Shown piece after piece: positions 22,526 to 30,847 of a stretch of 64,000 nucleotides of DNA. How positions within the stretch are numbered: position 1 is the stretch's first letter; every line of letters starts with the position of its first letter. Below the pieces are notes generated by a model. It was not told the origin of the DNA, made no database searches, and was given only the letters and a program-made list of their open reading frames with translations. Source of the stretch: a virus; the IMG/VR virus record IMGVR_UViG_3300009320_000011, positions 1 to 64,000 of that record; one strand, 5' to 3'. A program made the position numbers and the translations under genes.

Positions 22526-23403
22526 ATGCAACAATTTCAATGTAAAATATGTAATAAAGAATTTGAATCATATGATTCTTTACGTCGTCATTCGGGAAAT
22601 GTTCACAAAATTAAGTCTGAACAATTTAATGTCGACTTTTACCACAACGGAATCCATCCGACTTGCAAATGTGGTTGTGGAGAAGAAACAAATTTCAATG
22701 GTCGCGGCTTTAAAGATTATAAGCGGGGACACATAGCCAGAATCCATAACAACTGGGGACATAACCAGAAAGCAATAGATAATTCATCTAATACAAGACG
22801 CGAACAATTCAAATCTGGCGAACGAATCCAATGGAATAAAGGAAAATCATGGGACGAAACATTCAGTAAAGAAGTACAAGAAAAATTGTTGAATGATCTA
22901 AGAGATCCAGTTCGATGCAAAAAAATATCAAAATCACACACCGGCAAAAAACATTCAGAAGAACATAATAAGAATAATGCCGCTTCAGTTAAAAAAGCTT
23001 GGGAAAATCCAGAGTTGAGAGAAAAACAGAGATTCAATAGGATCGAATATTTTACAAAACATAGAAAAATAGCAAAACAAAATTAGAAGAAGTGTTTTGT
23101 AAAATATTAGATGACATGGGAATAGATTATTATTTTCAATATGCAGTTGATGGATATTTATATGATTTTAGGATTAAGAATCAAAATATATTGATCGAGG
23201 TTGATGGTGATTGGTACCATTGTAATCCAGAAAGAGGAATTATACCGGAATATGCTATTCAGAAACATACAGTGGAACATGATTTGGTAAAAGATAAAGC
23301 AGCTAAAGATAATGGTTATACCCTACTTCGTTTCTGGGAAAATGACATAAACAACAATCGAAAAAATGTTATAAAAGAGCTAATTAAAAACATTTATTTT
23401 TGA
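22526..23403 (+). pseudogene. Frameshifted homing endonuclease (C2H2 finger, NUMOD3, PD-(D/E)XK)
   Basis: The first frame (22526..23086) holds a C2H2-like finger CKICNKEFESYDSLRRHSGN plus VH, a second CKCGCG module, and a NUMOD3-like motif KISKSHTGKKHSEEHNKNNA. It ends in TAG. Another frame (to 23403) continues with SKTKLEEVFCKILDDMGIDY and the nuclease core YLYDFRIKNQNILIEVDGDW with YHC. Adding one A to the A5 run near 23067-23071 fuses both parts without a gap. It is therefore one gene of about 290 codons with a one-base deletion, or a sequencing error in a homopolymer. Confidence 0.75.
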
Positions 23404-23424
23404 TATTTATACTAAAGTGGAGCA
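23402..23424 (+). promoter_or_regulatory. Late-type promoter element plus RBS
   Basis: GATATTTATACTAAAGTGG followed by AGCAT, nearly the same as at 16604, just before the leader gene at 23428. Confidence 0.5.
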
Positions 23425-23427
23425 TGT

Positions 23428-23688
23428 ATGAAAAAATCAGAATTTCGAAAATTGATCAGAGAAGAAGTCAAATCAATACTTAAAGAGGGAGCTGACTGGA
23501 TTGTATTAGATTCTATACATTCTTTAATTGATAGTTATACTCTAGCAATATATCCAATGGTTAATGGTAAAATCAATATACACGTTGAAGTTGAGCCAGG
23601 AACTAAAGATTATAATATGTTGATCAAGAAATTAGATTCCAAAGATCGTAAAATATACACATCAGTTAAAAAAGAGGCAGGAAAATAA
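23428..23688 (+). CDS. Leader-cargo protein, 86 aa
   Basis: Starts MKKSEFRKLIREEVKSILKE, a canonical leader ending ILKE, followed by GADWIVLDSIHSLIDSYTL. The cargo is a small alpha/beta protein (NGKINIHVEVEPGTKDYNML). It is the first gene of the second half of the leader island. Confidence 0.8.
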   Translation: MKKSEFRKLIREEVKSILKEGADWIVLDSIHSLIDSYTLAIYPMVNGKINIHVEVEPGTKDYNMLIKKLDSKDRKIYTSVKKEAGK

Positions 23689-23689
23689 A

Positions 23690-23953
23690 ATGAAAATATC
23701 AGAACTAAGACAAATGATAAGAGAAGAATTAAAATTATTTGAAGCATCACAAGCAACATGGGAAGTCATATTTGATGATTTGAATTTAAGTGGATTTGAT
23801 TTTCCACGTGGAGTAGAATTGCGTAGAAAAAATAAATATAAAGTTAAAGCTAGAGGAACTGATGAAGCAATTAGAAAAGCAGCCAAAGAAGCTGGTGTAA
23901 AAGGCAATGGTTGGATGGCAGTTGATGTATATTCTGTGAAAAAAATGGGTTAA
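23690..23953 (+). CDS. Leader-cargo protein, 87 aa
   Basis: Starts MKISELRQMIREELKLFEAS; the likely cleavage is after LFE (residue 17). The cargo has a basic segment (VELRRKNKYKVKARGTDEAI) and a helix AIRKAAKEAGVKGNG, resembling a small RNA/DNA-binding alpha/beta fold. It starts one base after the preceding stop. Confidence 0.78.
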   Translation: MKISELRQMIREELKLFEASQATWEVIFDDLNLSGFDFPRGVELRRKNKYKVKARGTDEAIRKAAKEAGVKGNGWMAVDVYSVKKMG

Positions 23954-23958
23954 AAATT

Positions 23959-24477
23959 GTGAAAAAATATACCATATATCGTGGATGGCATTATGCATTT
24001 TTTCTAATCGGAAGATTATTCGGATGGCACTATAATAAGAAAAAATTCAAAATTACATTTAAGGTAGACCAAGATGGGTATTGGGAACCACCTCGTAATT
24101 ATGATGATTATGATCTAAATAAGGTATCAGGACTAACTTTTGGATTATTTGGCATTCATGAAAATAGCGTACGGCTAACATCTGTTCCAGATTTTGATAC
24201 TAAAAATATTTTGGATATATATGGATATACATATGATTCATCTATAAAAGAGCATACTGCTAAAATATTATGTAGTATAACATGTGGTATAGAACAAGTA
24301 GCAATAGTAGAATTACATGAGAAGCATTATTATTTTTTATTGAATGGTCGTGTATTAAAAATGAATAATAAAACACCAGACCCAAAACTCCAAAAAGAGA
24401 ATTATCCATTTCATGGTGGAAATAATACAGCACCAAATACATATAGAGTTTGGACAAAAGTAGAGGTAATAAAATGA
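23959..24477 (+). CDS. Hypothetical protein, 172 aa
   Basis: GTG start (MKKYTIYRGWHYAFFLIGRL) close behind the preceding stop. It has no leader. The N-terminal 30 residues contain a hydrophobic, aromatic segment (HYAFFLIGRLFGWHY). The C-terminal segment has HGGNNTAPNTYRVWTKVEVI, recalling small bacterial proteins of unknown function with a GGNxTAP motif. It lies inside the leader island and ends in ATGA overlap with the next leader gene. Confidence 0.65.
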   Translation: MKKYTIYRGWHYAFFLIGRLFGWHYNKKKFKITFKVDQDGYWEPPRNYDDYDLNKVSGLTFGLFGIHENSVRLTSVPDFDTKNILDIYGYTYDSSIKEHTAKILCSITCGIEQVAIVELHEKHYYFLLNGRVLKMNNKTPDPKLQKENYPFHGGNNTAPNTYRVWTKVEVIK

Positions 24478-24986
24478 AAATATCAGAACTAAGACAAATA
24501 ATACGAGAAGAAATCAATCTTCAGTTAAATGAGAAAAATATAAAAACCCAAAAGTGGAATAAAGTACAGAGTTGGGAGACCACACCAAAAGGTGTTCCAC
24601 CAAAATATGAAGCCGACCAGATATTATTTAAAATTGAAGATGATAAAGGAAAAATAAAAGAATCATTAATAAGAGAAGCTAGTCTTGATGGCGAAATCCA
24701 GAAAATGCTTAGAACATTAGCAAAAATTAAAGCCGATCCAAATAGGGAAGAATATGTAATAGATGTTGGTGAGTGGACAAGACACCCAGCAAATTTAATG
24801 GTTACTCTGAATTACAGAGATAAAAAAATGAATAATAAAATGAAATTTCAACCATTACTTGCGTTTCCAAAAAAATTAGATATATATAAGGTTGTTAGAA
24901 AAACACTAACAAAATTAGAGAAGGCGGGTTATTCTATTAATATAGGTGGCGGTGAAAAAAATCTTATAAAATATACATTAAAATAA
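24474..24986 (+). CDS. Leader-cargo protein, 170 aa
   Basis: The ATG at 24474 (overlapping the preceding TGA) gives MKISELRQIIREEINLQLNE, a canonical leader ending QLNE. The cargo of about 150 residues is a charged alpha/beta protein with WNKVQSWETTPKGVPPKYEA and a C-terminal AGYSINIGGGEKNLIKYTLK. An in-frame start 24 bases upstream is less likely because it would put extra residues before the leader. Confidence 0.8.
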   Translation: MKISELRQIIREEINLQLNEKNIKTQKWNKVQSWETTPKGVPPKYEADQILFKIEDDKGKIKESLIREASLDGEIQKMLRTLAKIKADPNREEYVIDVGEWTRHPANLMVTLNYRDKKMNNKMKFQPLLAFPKKLDIYKVVRKTLTKLEKAGYSINIGGGEKNLIKYTLK

Positions 24987-24997
24987 GGAGAAACAAA

Positions 24998-25153
24998 ATG
25001 AAAAAATATATTATACCAGCATGCATTTATGCAGCAATAATAGGATTACTAATATTTACAATTGTTGAAAAGGCGTGGGTTGGAACTGGAATATTTAGTG
25101 CAGCATTACTAGGATTCTCAGGATTTTTATTTTACAAATCAAAACAGAAGTAA
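24998..25153 (+). CDS. Small membrane protein with two predicted TM helices, 51 aa
   Basis: Starts MKKYIIPACIYAAIIGLLIF after AAGGAG. Hydrophobic segments span about residues 4-22 and 29-46, with a basic end KSKQK. Such two-helix proteins in phages include holins and holin-like regulators, but no lysin gene is next to it, so this is only a possibility. Confidence 0.6.
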   Translation: MKKYIIPACIYAAIIGLLIFTIVEKAWVGTGIFSAALLGFSGFLFYKSKQK

Positions 25154-25156
25154 AAA

Positions 25157-25456
25157 ATGGAATTAAGTAAAATAGCTAGAGAATTAATTAAAGAGGATGC
25201 ATCTACTCTAATAGATTTGAAAAAAATAGCAAAATTAATACAAGCAAAAACCAATGGTAAACTAAAATATATATCAAATTTACGTAATTCTGTTAAAGTA
25301 TCAATAATGGGAAACGATGATATATTAGAAAAAGTATCTAGGAAAGGTGTGTATAGAATAAAAAAATTGGGATTTGTAGATACGCCAAAATATTTGATAG
25401 ATTTGGTAAAAGATTATAGTCCTCCAAAAGGCGGAACTCAATCTTCACAATTTTGA
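25157..25456 (+). CDS. Leader-type protein, 99 aa
   Basis: Starts MELSKIARELIKEDASTLID, a leader variant with candidate cleavage after LIKE. The cargo (KIAKLIQAKTNGKLKYISNL, VKVSIMGNDDILEKVSRKGV) is a small basic alpha/beta protein. Three bases separate it from the membrane protein gene. Confidence 0.7.
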   Translation: MELSKIARELIKEDASTLIDLKKIAKLIQAKTNGKLKYISNLRNSVKVSIMGNDDILEKVSRKGVYRIKKLGFVDTPKYLIDLVKDYSPPKGGTQSSQF

Positions 25457-25474
25457 AAAGTAGAGGAAAATGAT

Positions 25475-25996
25475 ATGAAACTAAAAAATCTAATTATAGA
25501 AGCATTACCATCCAGCATAACAGATAAGTATTCTCTGCATGATTGGAGACATTATTTAAGACAACTGGGACTAAAGCCATGGCATATTAAAATAACACAA
25601 AATGGGTTTGAAGCTAGTTTAAGTTCTGCTAGTAAAAATAAACCAAACTTAAGTGATTTTACACAAGTAAAAGGTAGTTGGGTTAGACTATCTTTTAAGG
25701 ATGTACATAATAAAAAAATAACAAAATCATTATATGCTCTATTTCAACCCATAAAAGAAGAAACCGGTCTAACTAAAATATTTGATAAAACTGTATCTGA
25801 ATATAAGGAACTTCTTGTAAAACAAGAGAAGATAAAAAAGGAATATTTATCAAAATCACCAGAAGAAAAAGCAAAAGCTAAAGATGCTTACATAAGATCA
25901 ATTAAAAAAATCAATAATGATATTAAAAAAGCTGAAGTTAAATTAAATAGCGCGATAATAAATTTAAGAGTTCCGGCGGAGGATGAATTATTATGA
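25475..25996 (+). CDS. Leader-type protein, 173 aa
   Basis: Starts MKLKNLIIEALPSSITDKYS, a short leader with LIIE before A. The N-terminal domain contains LHDWRHYLRQLGLKPWHIKI and a beta-rich stretch. The C-terminal 80 residues are a lysine-rich helical coil (KELLVKQEKIKKEYLSKSPE). The end overlaps the next ATG by 4 bases. Confidence 0.7.
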   Translation: MKLKNLIIEALPSSITDKYSLHDWRHYLRQLGLKPWHIKITQNGFEASLSSASKNKPNLSDFTQVKGSWVRLSFKDVHNKKITKSLYALFQPIKEETGLTKIFDKTVSEYKELLVKQEKIKKEYLSKSPEEKAKAKDAYIRSIKKINNDIKKAEVKLNSAIINLRVPAEDELL

Positions 25997-26295
25997 AATT
26001 AAAAAATTTACTTAAAGAAGAAAAACTGGCTGAAGCAACTCAAAAGGCATTTGGAGGCATAAAATTCAATGTTAGATTTTATCCAAAAGATAATATTATT
26101 AATTTTACACAAGTAAATTCAAGAGATAACCCAGATGAAAGTAAAATAAAATCTGAAATATCAACGTATCTAAATAAAAAATTAAATTTGAAAATTAATG
26201 CCCCCAGATATCCAATAAAATCACCAATATCAGGAATCAATTTCAAATTATATGACAATGACATCGAAGAACTAATACTTCGACAATTAAAATAA
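25993..26295 (+). CDS. Leader-type protein, 100 aa
   Basis: Starts MKLKNLLKEEKLAEATQKAF. The leader type is the same as in the preceding gene, with (L/I)xE sites LLKE and KLAE. The cargo is a basic alpha/beta protein with KFNVRFYPKDNIINFTQVNS. This is the last leader gene before the tail assembly genes. Confidence 0.72.
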   Translation: MKLKNLLKEEKLAEATQKAFGGIKFNVRFYPKDNIINFTQVNSRDNPDESKIKSEISTYLNKKLNLKINAPRYPIKSPISGINFKLYDNDIEELILRQLK

Positions 26296-26322
26296 ATGTT
26301 ACATTAAAAAGGAGTTACAAAA

Positions 26323-27141
26323 ATGACAAAAGTTACAGATCAAGAATTAAAAAAAATGGCCCTAGAAGGGCACACTAAAAAATCAAATTTTCCTACTGAA
26401 GTAATTGATTTACCAAGCAAGGGCTTGTTATATCCAGAAAATCATCCATTACGAGAAGGCAGAATCGAAATCAGATATATGACTGCAAAAGATGAAGATA
26501 TTCTAACAACTCAATCCCTAATTAAGAAGATGATTGTTATTGATAAACTATTGGAATCAGTTATAGTCACACCAGTTAACATGAATGATTTGCTTATTGG
26601 TGATAAAAATGCTATTATGATAGCAACTCGTATATTGGGATATGGTGCTAAATATAACGCGACAATATTATGTCCCAATTGTGGTTTCAAAAATAAAAAA
26701 ATTGTAGACCTAAATTCACTAGAACATAAACCAATTGATGAATCACTATATAAGAGCGGCAATGAATTTTCATTTGAATTACCACAATCAAAGGTAAAAA
26801 TTAAATTCAAATTATTAACACATCTTGATAATAAGCTGATTGACCGTGAGATTGAAAAAACAAAAATCAACTTGAAGAAATCTGGTGTCGAAGGAATTGA
26901 TTCTAGTCTAACAACCAGACTATCTAGTTCAATTACATTAGTTGATGGCAATGATGATCCAAAACACATTAAAGAATTCGTTGATACCATGTTATCAAGC
27001 GACTCAAGAGCGTTGAGATCATATATTTCAGAAGTATCACCTGACGTTGATATGGATATACCATTTGATTGCGACGATTGTGGTAACGAGGATATGGTTC
27101 GGTTAGTACCAGACGTTGAATTTTTTTGGCCTGGGGTCTGA
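26323..27141 (+). CDS. Tail/baseplate assembly protein, T4 gp26-like
   Basis: 272 aa. The central pattern VIDLPSKGLLYPENHPLREG, then RIEIRYMTAKDEDIL, is the hallmark of the T4 gp26 baseplate hub family. A zinc-ribbon-like pair CPNCGFKNK and CDDCGNED is present, with C-terminal VEFFWPGV. Its end overlaps the next frame at a run of seven T (27121-27127). The position directly before the tape measure is that of tail assembly chaperones in other phages. Confidence 0.8.
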   Translation: MTKVTDQELKKMALEGHTKKSNFPTEVIDLPSKGLLYPENHPLREGRIEIRYMTAKDEDILTTQSLIKKMIVIDKLLESVIVTPVNMNDLLIGDKNAIMIATRILGYGAKYNATILCPNCGFKNKKIVDLNSLEHKPIDESLYKSGNEFSFELPQSKVKIKFKLLTHLDNKLIDREIEKTKINLKKSGVEGIDSSLTTRLSSSITLVDGNDDPKHIKEFVDTMLSSDSRALRSYISEVSPDVDMDIPFDCDDCGNEDMVRLVPDVEFFWPGV

Positions 27142-27358
27142 ATATAGGCCCGTTCTACATTCCGAGATATTCGACTTGGTTTTCCATTCAAAGGGCGGAT
27201 TCGACTGGGCATCAGTATATTTTGACATGCCCATCTATTTACGACACTTTTATATCAAAAAATTAGATGAGTACAATAAAAAACGGAACAAGGAAATTGA
27301 AGATGCAAATAAAGGTTCTAGCGGAAAATCAATTAGCAAACCTGGCATTCATCAATAA
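27116..27358 (+). CDS. Small tail assembly protein, start by TTG or by frameshift from gp26-like gene
   Basis: 80 aa with the conserved-looking core YRPVLHSEIFDLVFHSKGGF, then DWASVYFDMPIYLRHFYIKK. No ATG precedes this core. Translation must begin at TTG 27116 (no clear RBS), or reach the frame by a +1 or -2 slip on the T7 run in the gp26-like gene, giving an extended chaperone-like product. The C-terminal tail is charged. It lies 42 bases before the next gene. Confidence 0.75.
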   Translation: MNFFGLGSEYRPVLHSEIFDLVFHSKGGFDWASVYFDMPIYLRHFYIKKLDEYNKKRNKEIEDANKGSSGKSISKPGIHQ

Positions 27359-27372
27359 AAAAGTTAAAATTT

Positions 27373-27393
27373 TATATTTATATAAAATGGGAG
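27373..27393 (+). promoter_or_regulatory. Late-type promoter element plus RBS
   Basis: TATATTTATATAAAATGGG followed by AGC, same type as 16604, upstream of the gene at 27400 and the tape measure. Confidence 0.45.
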
Positions 27394-27399
27394 CATAAT

Positions 27400-27588
27400 A
27401 TGAAAAAAAGGAGACTTACCGAAGGAATACTAACATCAGTATTTAAGGTGTTATTTAAGGGAAAAGTAGATGTTATAGAAAAAGCATTAAGAGACGACCC
27501 AATATTAAAACAACAAGTAAAAAAAATACACAAAAATTTAGATGAATTAACAAAATATGTTGAAGATAATTTTGGTGAAAATTATTAA
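27400..27588 (+). CDS. Small helical protein, 62 aa (possible leader)
   Basis: MKKRRLTEGILTSVFKVLFK continues into a charged helical protein ending VEDNFGENY. RLTE would fit the (L/I)xE rule with cleavage after residue 8, so it may belong to the packaged set in short form. Its stop overlaps the tape measure start by one base. Confidence 0.65.
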   Translation: MKKRRLTEGILTSVFKVLFKGKVDVIEKALRDDPILKQQVKKIHKNLDELTKYVEDNFGENY

Positions 27589-30500
27589 TGGGAAATAATG
27601 ATAATCTAATAAAACAACAGATTCAAAAATTAAGTTTACAAGAGAAAGAGCTTAAAAGCAAGAGGAGTGCTCTGCAATTGGAAAAACAGACAGAATCTGT
27701 CAAAAAGAAAATATTAAAGTTAGATAAAGAAATTCAAGATGTTAAACAAAAAACAAATGAAATTCAAGAAAAATTTAATACTTCTGAAGCCGAGATTAAT
27801 CAATCTGAAGCCGAGATTAATCAAATATTATCACAAAATAGAGATAAAATAAAAGATATACTTAATTTGTCTAACGACTTGAGTGCTGATTTATCTAAAC
27901 AACTTGGGGTTAAACAATTAATCAATATTGTAGATCGGGTACAAACTGATAATGCTAGAAGAATCAATCAGGATAAGGCTAAGGAATATAATATAAGATT
28001 GCAAATAAATGATATAGGTGATGAAATATTAAATAATGAAAAAGAAATATTATCCGGCAATTCAGATGGGTTGGATATTTCTCAACAATTATTAGATGTC
28101 GAGTATATTAGGCGAGATATACTAGAATCATCTAAGGATCTGAGTGATGAGCAACAAAAAAAATTATTAAAAGAATTAAATGTAAGAGAGAAATTACTAG
28201 AGACTCAACAAGAAATAATTATACATGAAAAACGCAGGAATGAATTAATAGACGAGGGAGTGGGCAAGATAGAATCAGCATTTGAATCTATTGAGTCTGG
28301 TTTGAAATCTATTCCTGGCGGAGGTATGCTCTCTAAAGTTCTTGGAATAGAAACATTTGGAAAAGATTTTACCAAAACAATTAAGGATAATTTAGTAGCC
28401 GGAAGATCGGCATTTGAAGGACTTGGATCAACTGTGTCATCATCATTCAAGGTGATTGGAAGCGCACTTACATCAACACTTGGATCTGTATTGGGATTAG
28501 TTGCGATTTTTGCAATATTGTATAGTGTATTATCTGGAATCACAGAACAAGTAATGGAAACTTCCAAAGAGTTGGGAATATCTACTGGTCAAGCTAAGAA
28601 ACTGGTCGATAATTCAAAGGAATGGGTCGGGCGTCTGGGACATGGATTAGCGACATCAGAGGAAATATTAAAAGCTCAAGGCGCTATTGTTAAAGAATAT
28701 GGATCAACTAATAATATATCAGAAGAACTAACTGATAACATACTAACAATGGAACATGCATTCGGCGTCGCGGGGGAAACTACAGCCAAAGTATCAAAAT
28801 CATTGGAAGGAATGGGGCTTAGCAAGGAATCAATTGCAACATCTAATATATTAGCCGGAAATTTAGCGGAAGCAGCTGGTGTACCAATCGATGCTGTTAT
28901 GGAGGATGTTGCAAATAGTTCCGAAATGATACACAAGTTTTTACCAAAAATGGGTCCAGAAATATATAAGGCAGCAGTTGAAGCAAAACGTCTTGGTCTA
29001 ACATTGAGTGAAATTGGTAAAGTTGGTGAACAATTACTAGACGTACAATCAAATCTTGAAAAGGAAATGACAGCTCAAGTAATGTTGGGTAAACAAATCG
29101 ATTTTGATAAATCAAGACAATTATTTGCAAATAAAGAACCACTGAAAGCAATTGAAGTTTTAATGAAAGGTATTGGCGACATAAATGATCTTAATTATTA
29201 TAAACAACAAGCAATCACAGAAGCAACTGGATTGACTGTTGATCAAATCGCTGAATATCAAAGAAAACAAAAAGAGATTAATGAATTAAAAATAAAAGAT
29301 CCAATCGCACACCAAGCATATAAGAAAGCTATAAAGGATTTGGAAGATCTAAACAAATTGAAGAAACAATCAGTTGAAGAAGAAGCAGCATCAAATCTCG
29401 AAGCCAGGAGAATGGCTATTTTGTGGGATGAAATAAAGCAATCGTTGATAAAAGCATTGGCGCCAATAGCTGAAAGACTGCTCCCAATATTGAAGGCTAT
29501 AGCTTGGGTACTTAGCGGTATAGCAGAACAAGGTTGGATAATCCAGGGAATATTTATTACATTGGGAACAATATGGGCTGGAAAACTTCTATTAGGAACA
29601 ATAACTAAATTGAAAAAATTGGGAAGTTTAGCGAAAACAGTTTTTACTAAAATGATTTCGCAAAGAGCGGCAGCAACAGGAGGATCTGGTGGTTATAGTT
29701 CTTTATTTAATAAACAAGCAACACCGAAAACACCCACCGCAGGTACTGGTGGCAAACCATCCAAAATGATGCAAGGTTTATCAAAAATTGACTGGAAAAA
29801 AATGTTAGCCGGAGCAGCCGCGATGTTGATAGTAGCGGCAGCAGTTTGGGTAATGGCTAAAGCGATGCAAGAATTTAGTACCGGCGTTAAATGGTCGGGA
29901 GTAGCGAAGGGGTTAGTTTCTCTAGGAGCACTAGCAATTGTTGTTGCTGCATTAAGTTTTATATCTCAAAATATTATTCTTGGTGCTGTCGCCATGGTGA
30001 TAATGGCCGGTGGATTGTGGGTATTAGCAAAAGCAATGCAAGAATTTAGTACTGGCGTTGAATGGGATGGTATATGGAAAGGATTGACCGCGCTGGGCGC
30101 CTTTGCAATAGTTACAGCGGCCATGGCATTCGTGGCACCATTAATTTTAATTGGTGCAGCTGCTATAATAGTTATGTCTGCTGGGCTTTGGGTTTTTGCT
30201 ATAGCGTTACAAGCAATTGCTAGTGTTGATACTGATTCCATCTTTAATGGGCTCAAATCATTAGCCGATATAGGACCAGGGTTATTATTGGCGGCAATAG
30301 GCATCGGAGCTATATCTCTGGCAATGGCCGCGTTTGCTGGAGGATCTATATTGGGATTAATTGGGTCTGTATTTAGTGAAATTGGTATAGTTCGCACATT
30401 AACAAAACTAAGCAATTTGGCACCAGGATTAAATAGTGTCGCTGAATCATTAAACTCAATAAAAGCATCAATGGATAGTTTGGATGGAACCAAAGCCGAC

Positions 30501-30833
30501 ATCAGTATAAATATTCCCAGCAATATCGAAAAATGGATTGAGCAACGTGGACCAGAAACTACTAGAAGTACCAATAAAGCGGAAACAATAGGAACTGAAG
30601 GACAGAAAATTACACCACAAACACAAAATATACCAGTAACTGCTACAACAACTTCAGGAACAGATGGGTTGGATCGTATTGCATTATTGATTCAACAATT
30701 AATTGGATCTGTAAATCAACCACAAAAGATATATATTGGAAACAAAGTAATAAATGAAATAACAAGACAACAGCAATTATCAAGACACCAATCCGCTGGA
30801 TTTGATGGTAAGTATGGATATGCAATACAGTAA
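27588..30833 (+). CDS. Tail tape measure protein
   Basis: 1081 aa. Residues 1-230 are long charged coiled coils. A hydrophobic segment lies near residues 290-320 (LGLVAIFAILYSVLSGI). A globular alpha-helical part follows, and residues about 740-940 consist of three hydrophobic repeats of roughly 57 residues. The repeats contain AKAMQEFSTGVKW, AKAMQEFSTGVEW and a diverged third copy. The C-terminus has the SNIEKWIEQRGPETTR segment shared with the leader protein at 18260 and ends in KVINEITRQQQLSRHQS. Such proteins fix tail length and are ejected to help DNA entry. It is the longest gene of the tail module. Confidence 0.88.
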   Translation: MGNNDNLIKQQIQKLSLQEKELKSKRSALQLEKQTESVKKKILKLDKEIQDVKQKTNEIQEKFNTSEAEINQSEAEINQILSQNRDKIKDILNLSNDLSADLSKQLGVKQLINIVDRVQTDNARRINQDKAKEYNIRLQINDIGDEILNNEKEILSGNSDGLDISQQLLDVEYIRRDILESSKDLSDEQQKKLLKELNVREKLLETQQEIIIHEKRRNELIDEGVGKIESAFESIESGLKSIPGGGMLSKVLGIETFGKDFTKTIKDNLVAGRSAFEGLGSTVSSSFKVIGSALTSTLGSVLGLVAIFAILYSVLSGITEQVMETSKELGISTGQAKKLVDNSKEWVGRLGHGLATSEEILKAQGAIVKEYGSTNNISEELTDNILTMEHAFGVAGETTAKVSKSLEGMGLSKESIATSNILAGNLAEAAGVPIDAVMEDVANSSEMIHKFLPKMGPEIYKAAVEAKRLGLTLSEIGKVGEQLLDVQSNLEKEMTAQVMLGKQIDFDKSRQLFANKEPLKAIEVLMKGIGDINDLNYYKQQAITEATGLTVDQIAEYQRKQKEINELKIKDPIAHQAYKKAIKDLEDLNKLKKQSVEEEAASNLEARRMAILWDEIKQSLIKALAPIAERLLPILKAIAWVLSGIAEQGWIIQGIFITLGTIWAGKLLLGTITKLKKLGSLAKTVFTKMISQRAAATGGSGGYSSLFNKQATPKTPTAGTGGKPSKMMQGLSKIDWKKMLAGAAAMLIVAAAVWVMAKAMQEFSTGVKWSGVAKGLVSLGALAIVVAALSFISQNIILGAVAMVIMAGGLWVLAKAMQEFSTGVEWDGIWKGLTALGAFAIVTAAMAFVAPLILIGAAAIIVMSAGLWVFAIALQAIASVDTDSIFNGLKSLADIGPGLLLAAIGIGAISLAMAAFAGGSILGLIGSVFSEIGIVRTLTKLSNLAPGLNSVAESLNSIKASMDSLDGTKADISINIPSNIEKWIEQRGPETTRSTNKAETIGTEGQKITPQTQNIPVTATTTSGTDGLDRIALLIQQLIGSVNQPQKIYIGNKVINEITRQQQLSRHQSAGFDGKYGYAIQ
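30510..30566 (+). repeat. 57-bp segment shared with leader gene at 18323
   Basis: One mismatch to 18323..18379, read in the same frame. Confidence 0.93.
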
Positions 30834-30847
30834 GAGAGGTATATTAA

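Noticed and set aside
24998-25153. Holin
   Set aside because: Two predicted membrane helices alone are not enough and no lysin lies next to it; kept as a membrane protein only.
26511-27212. Minus-strand open frame of 233 codons
   Set aside because: It overlaps the gp26-like gene completely; the plus strand has clear family motifs and an RBS.
10322-27380. T4 late promoters TATAAATA
   Set aside because: The matching octamer is in reverse orientation relative to the genes; a shared element exists but is not a T4-type late promoter as such.
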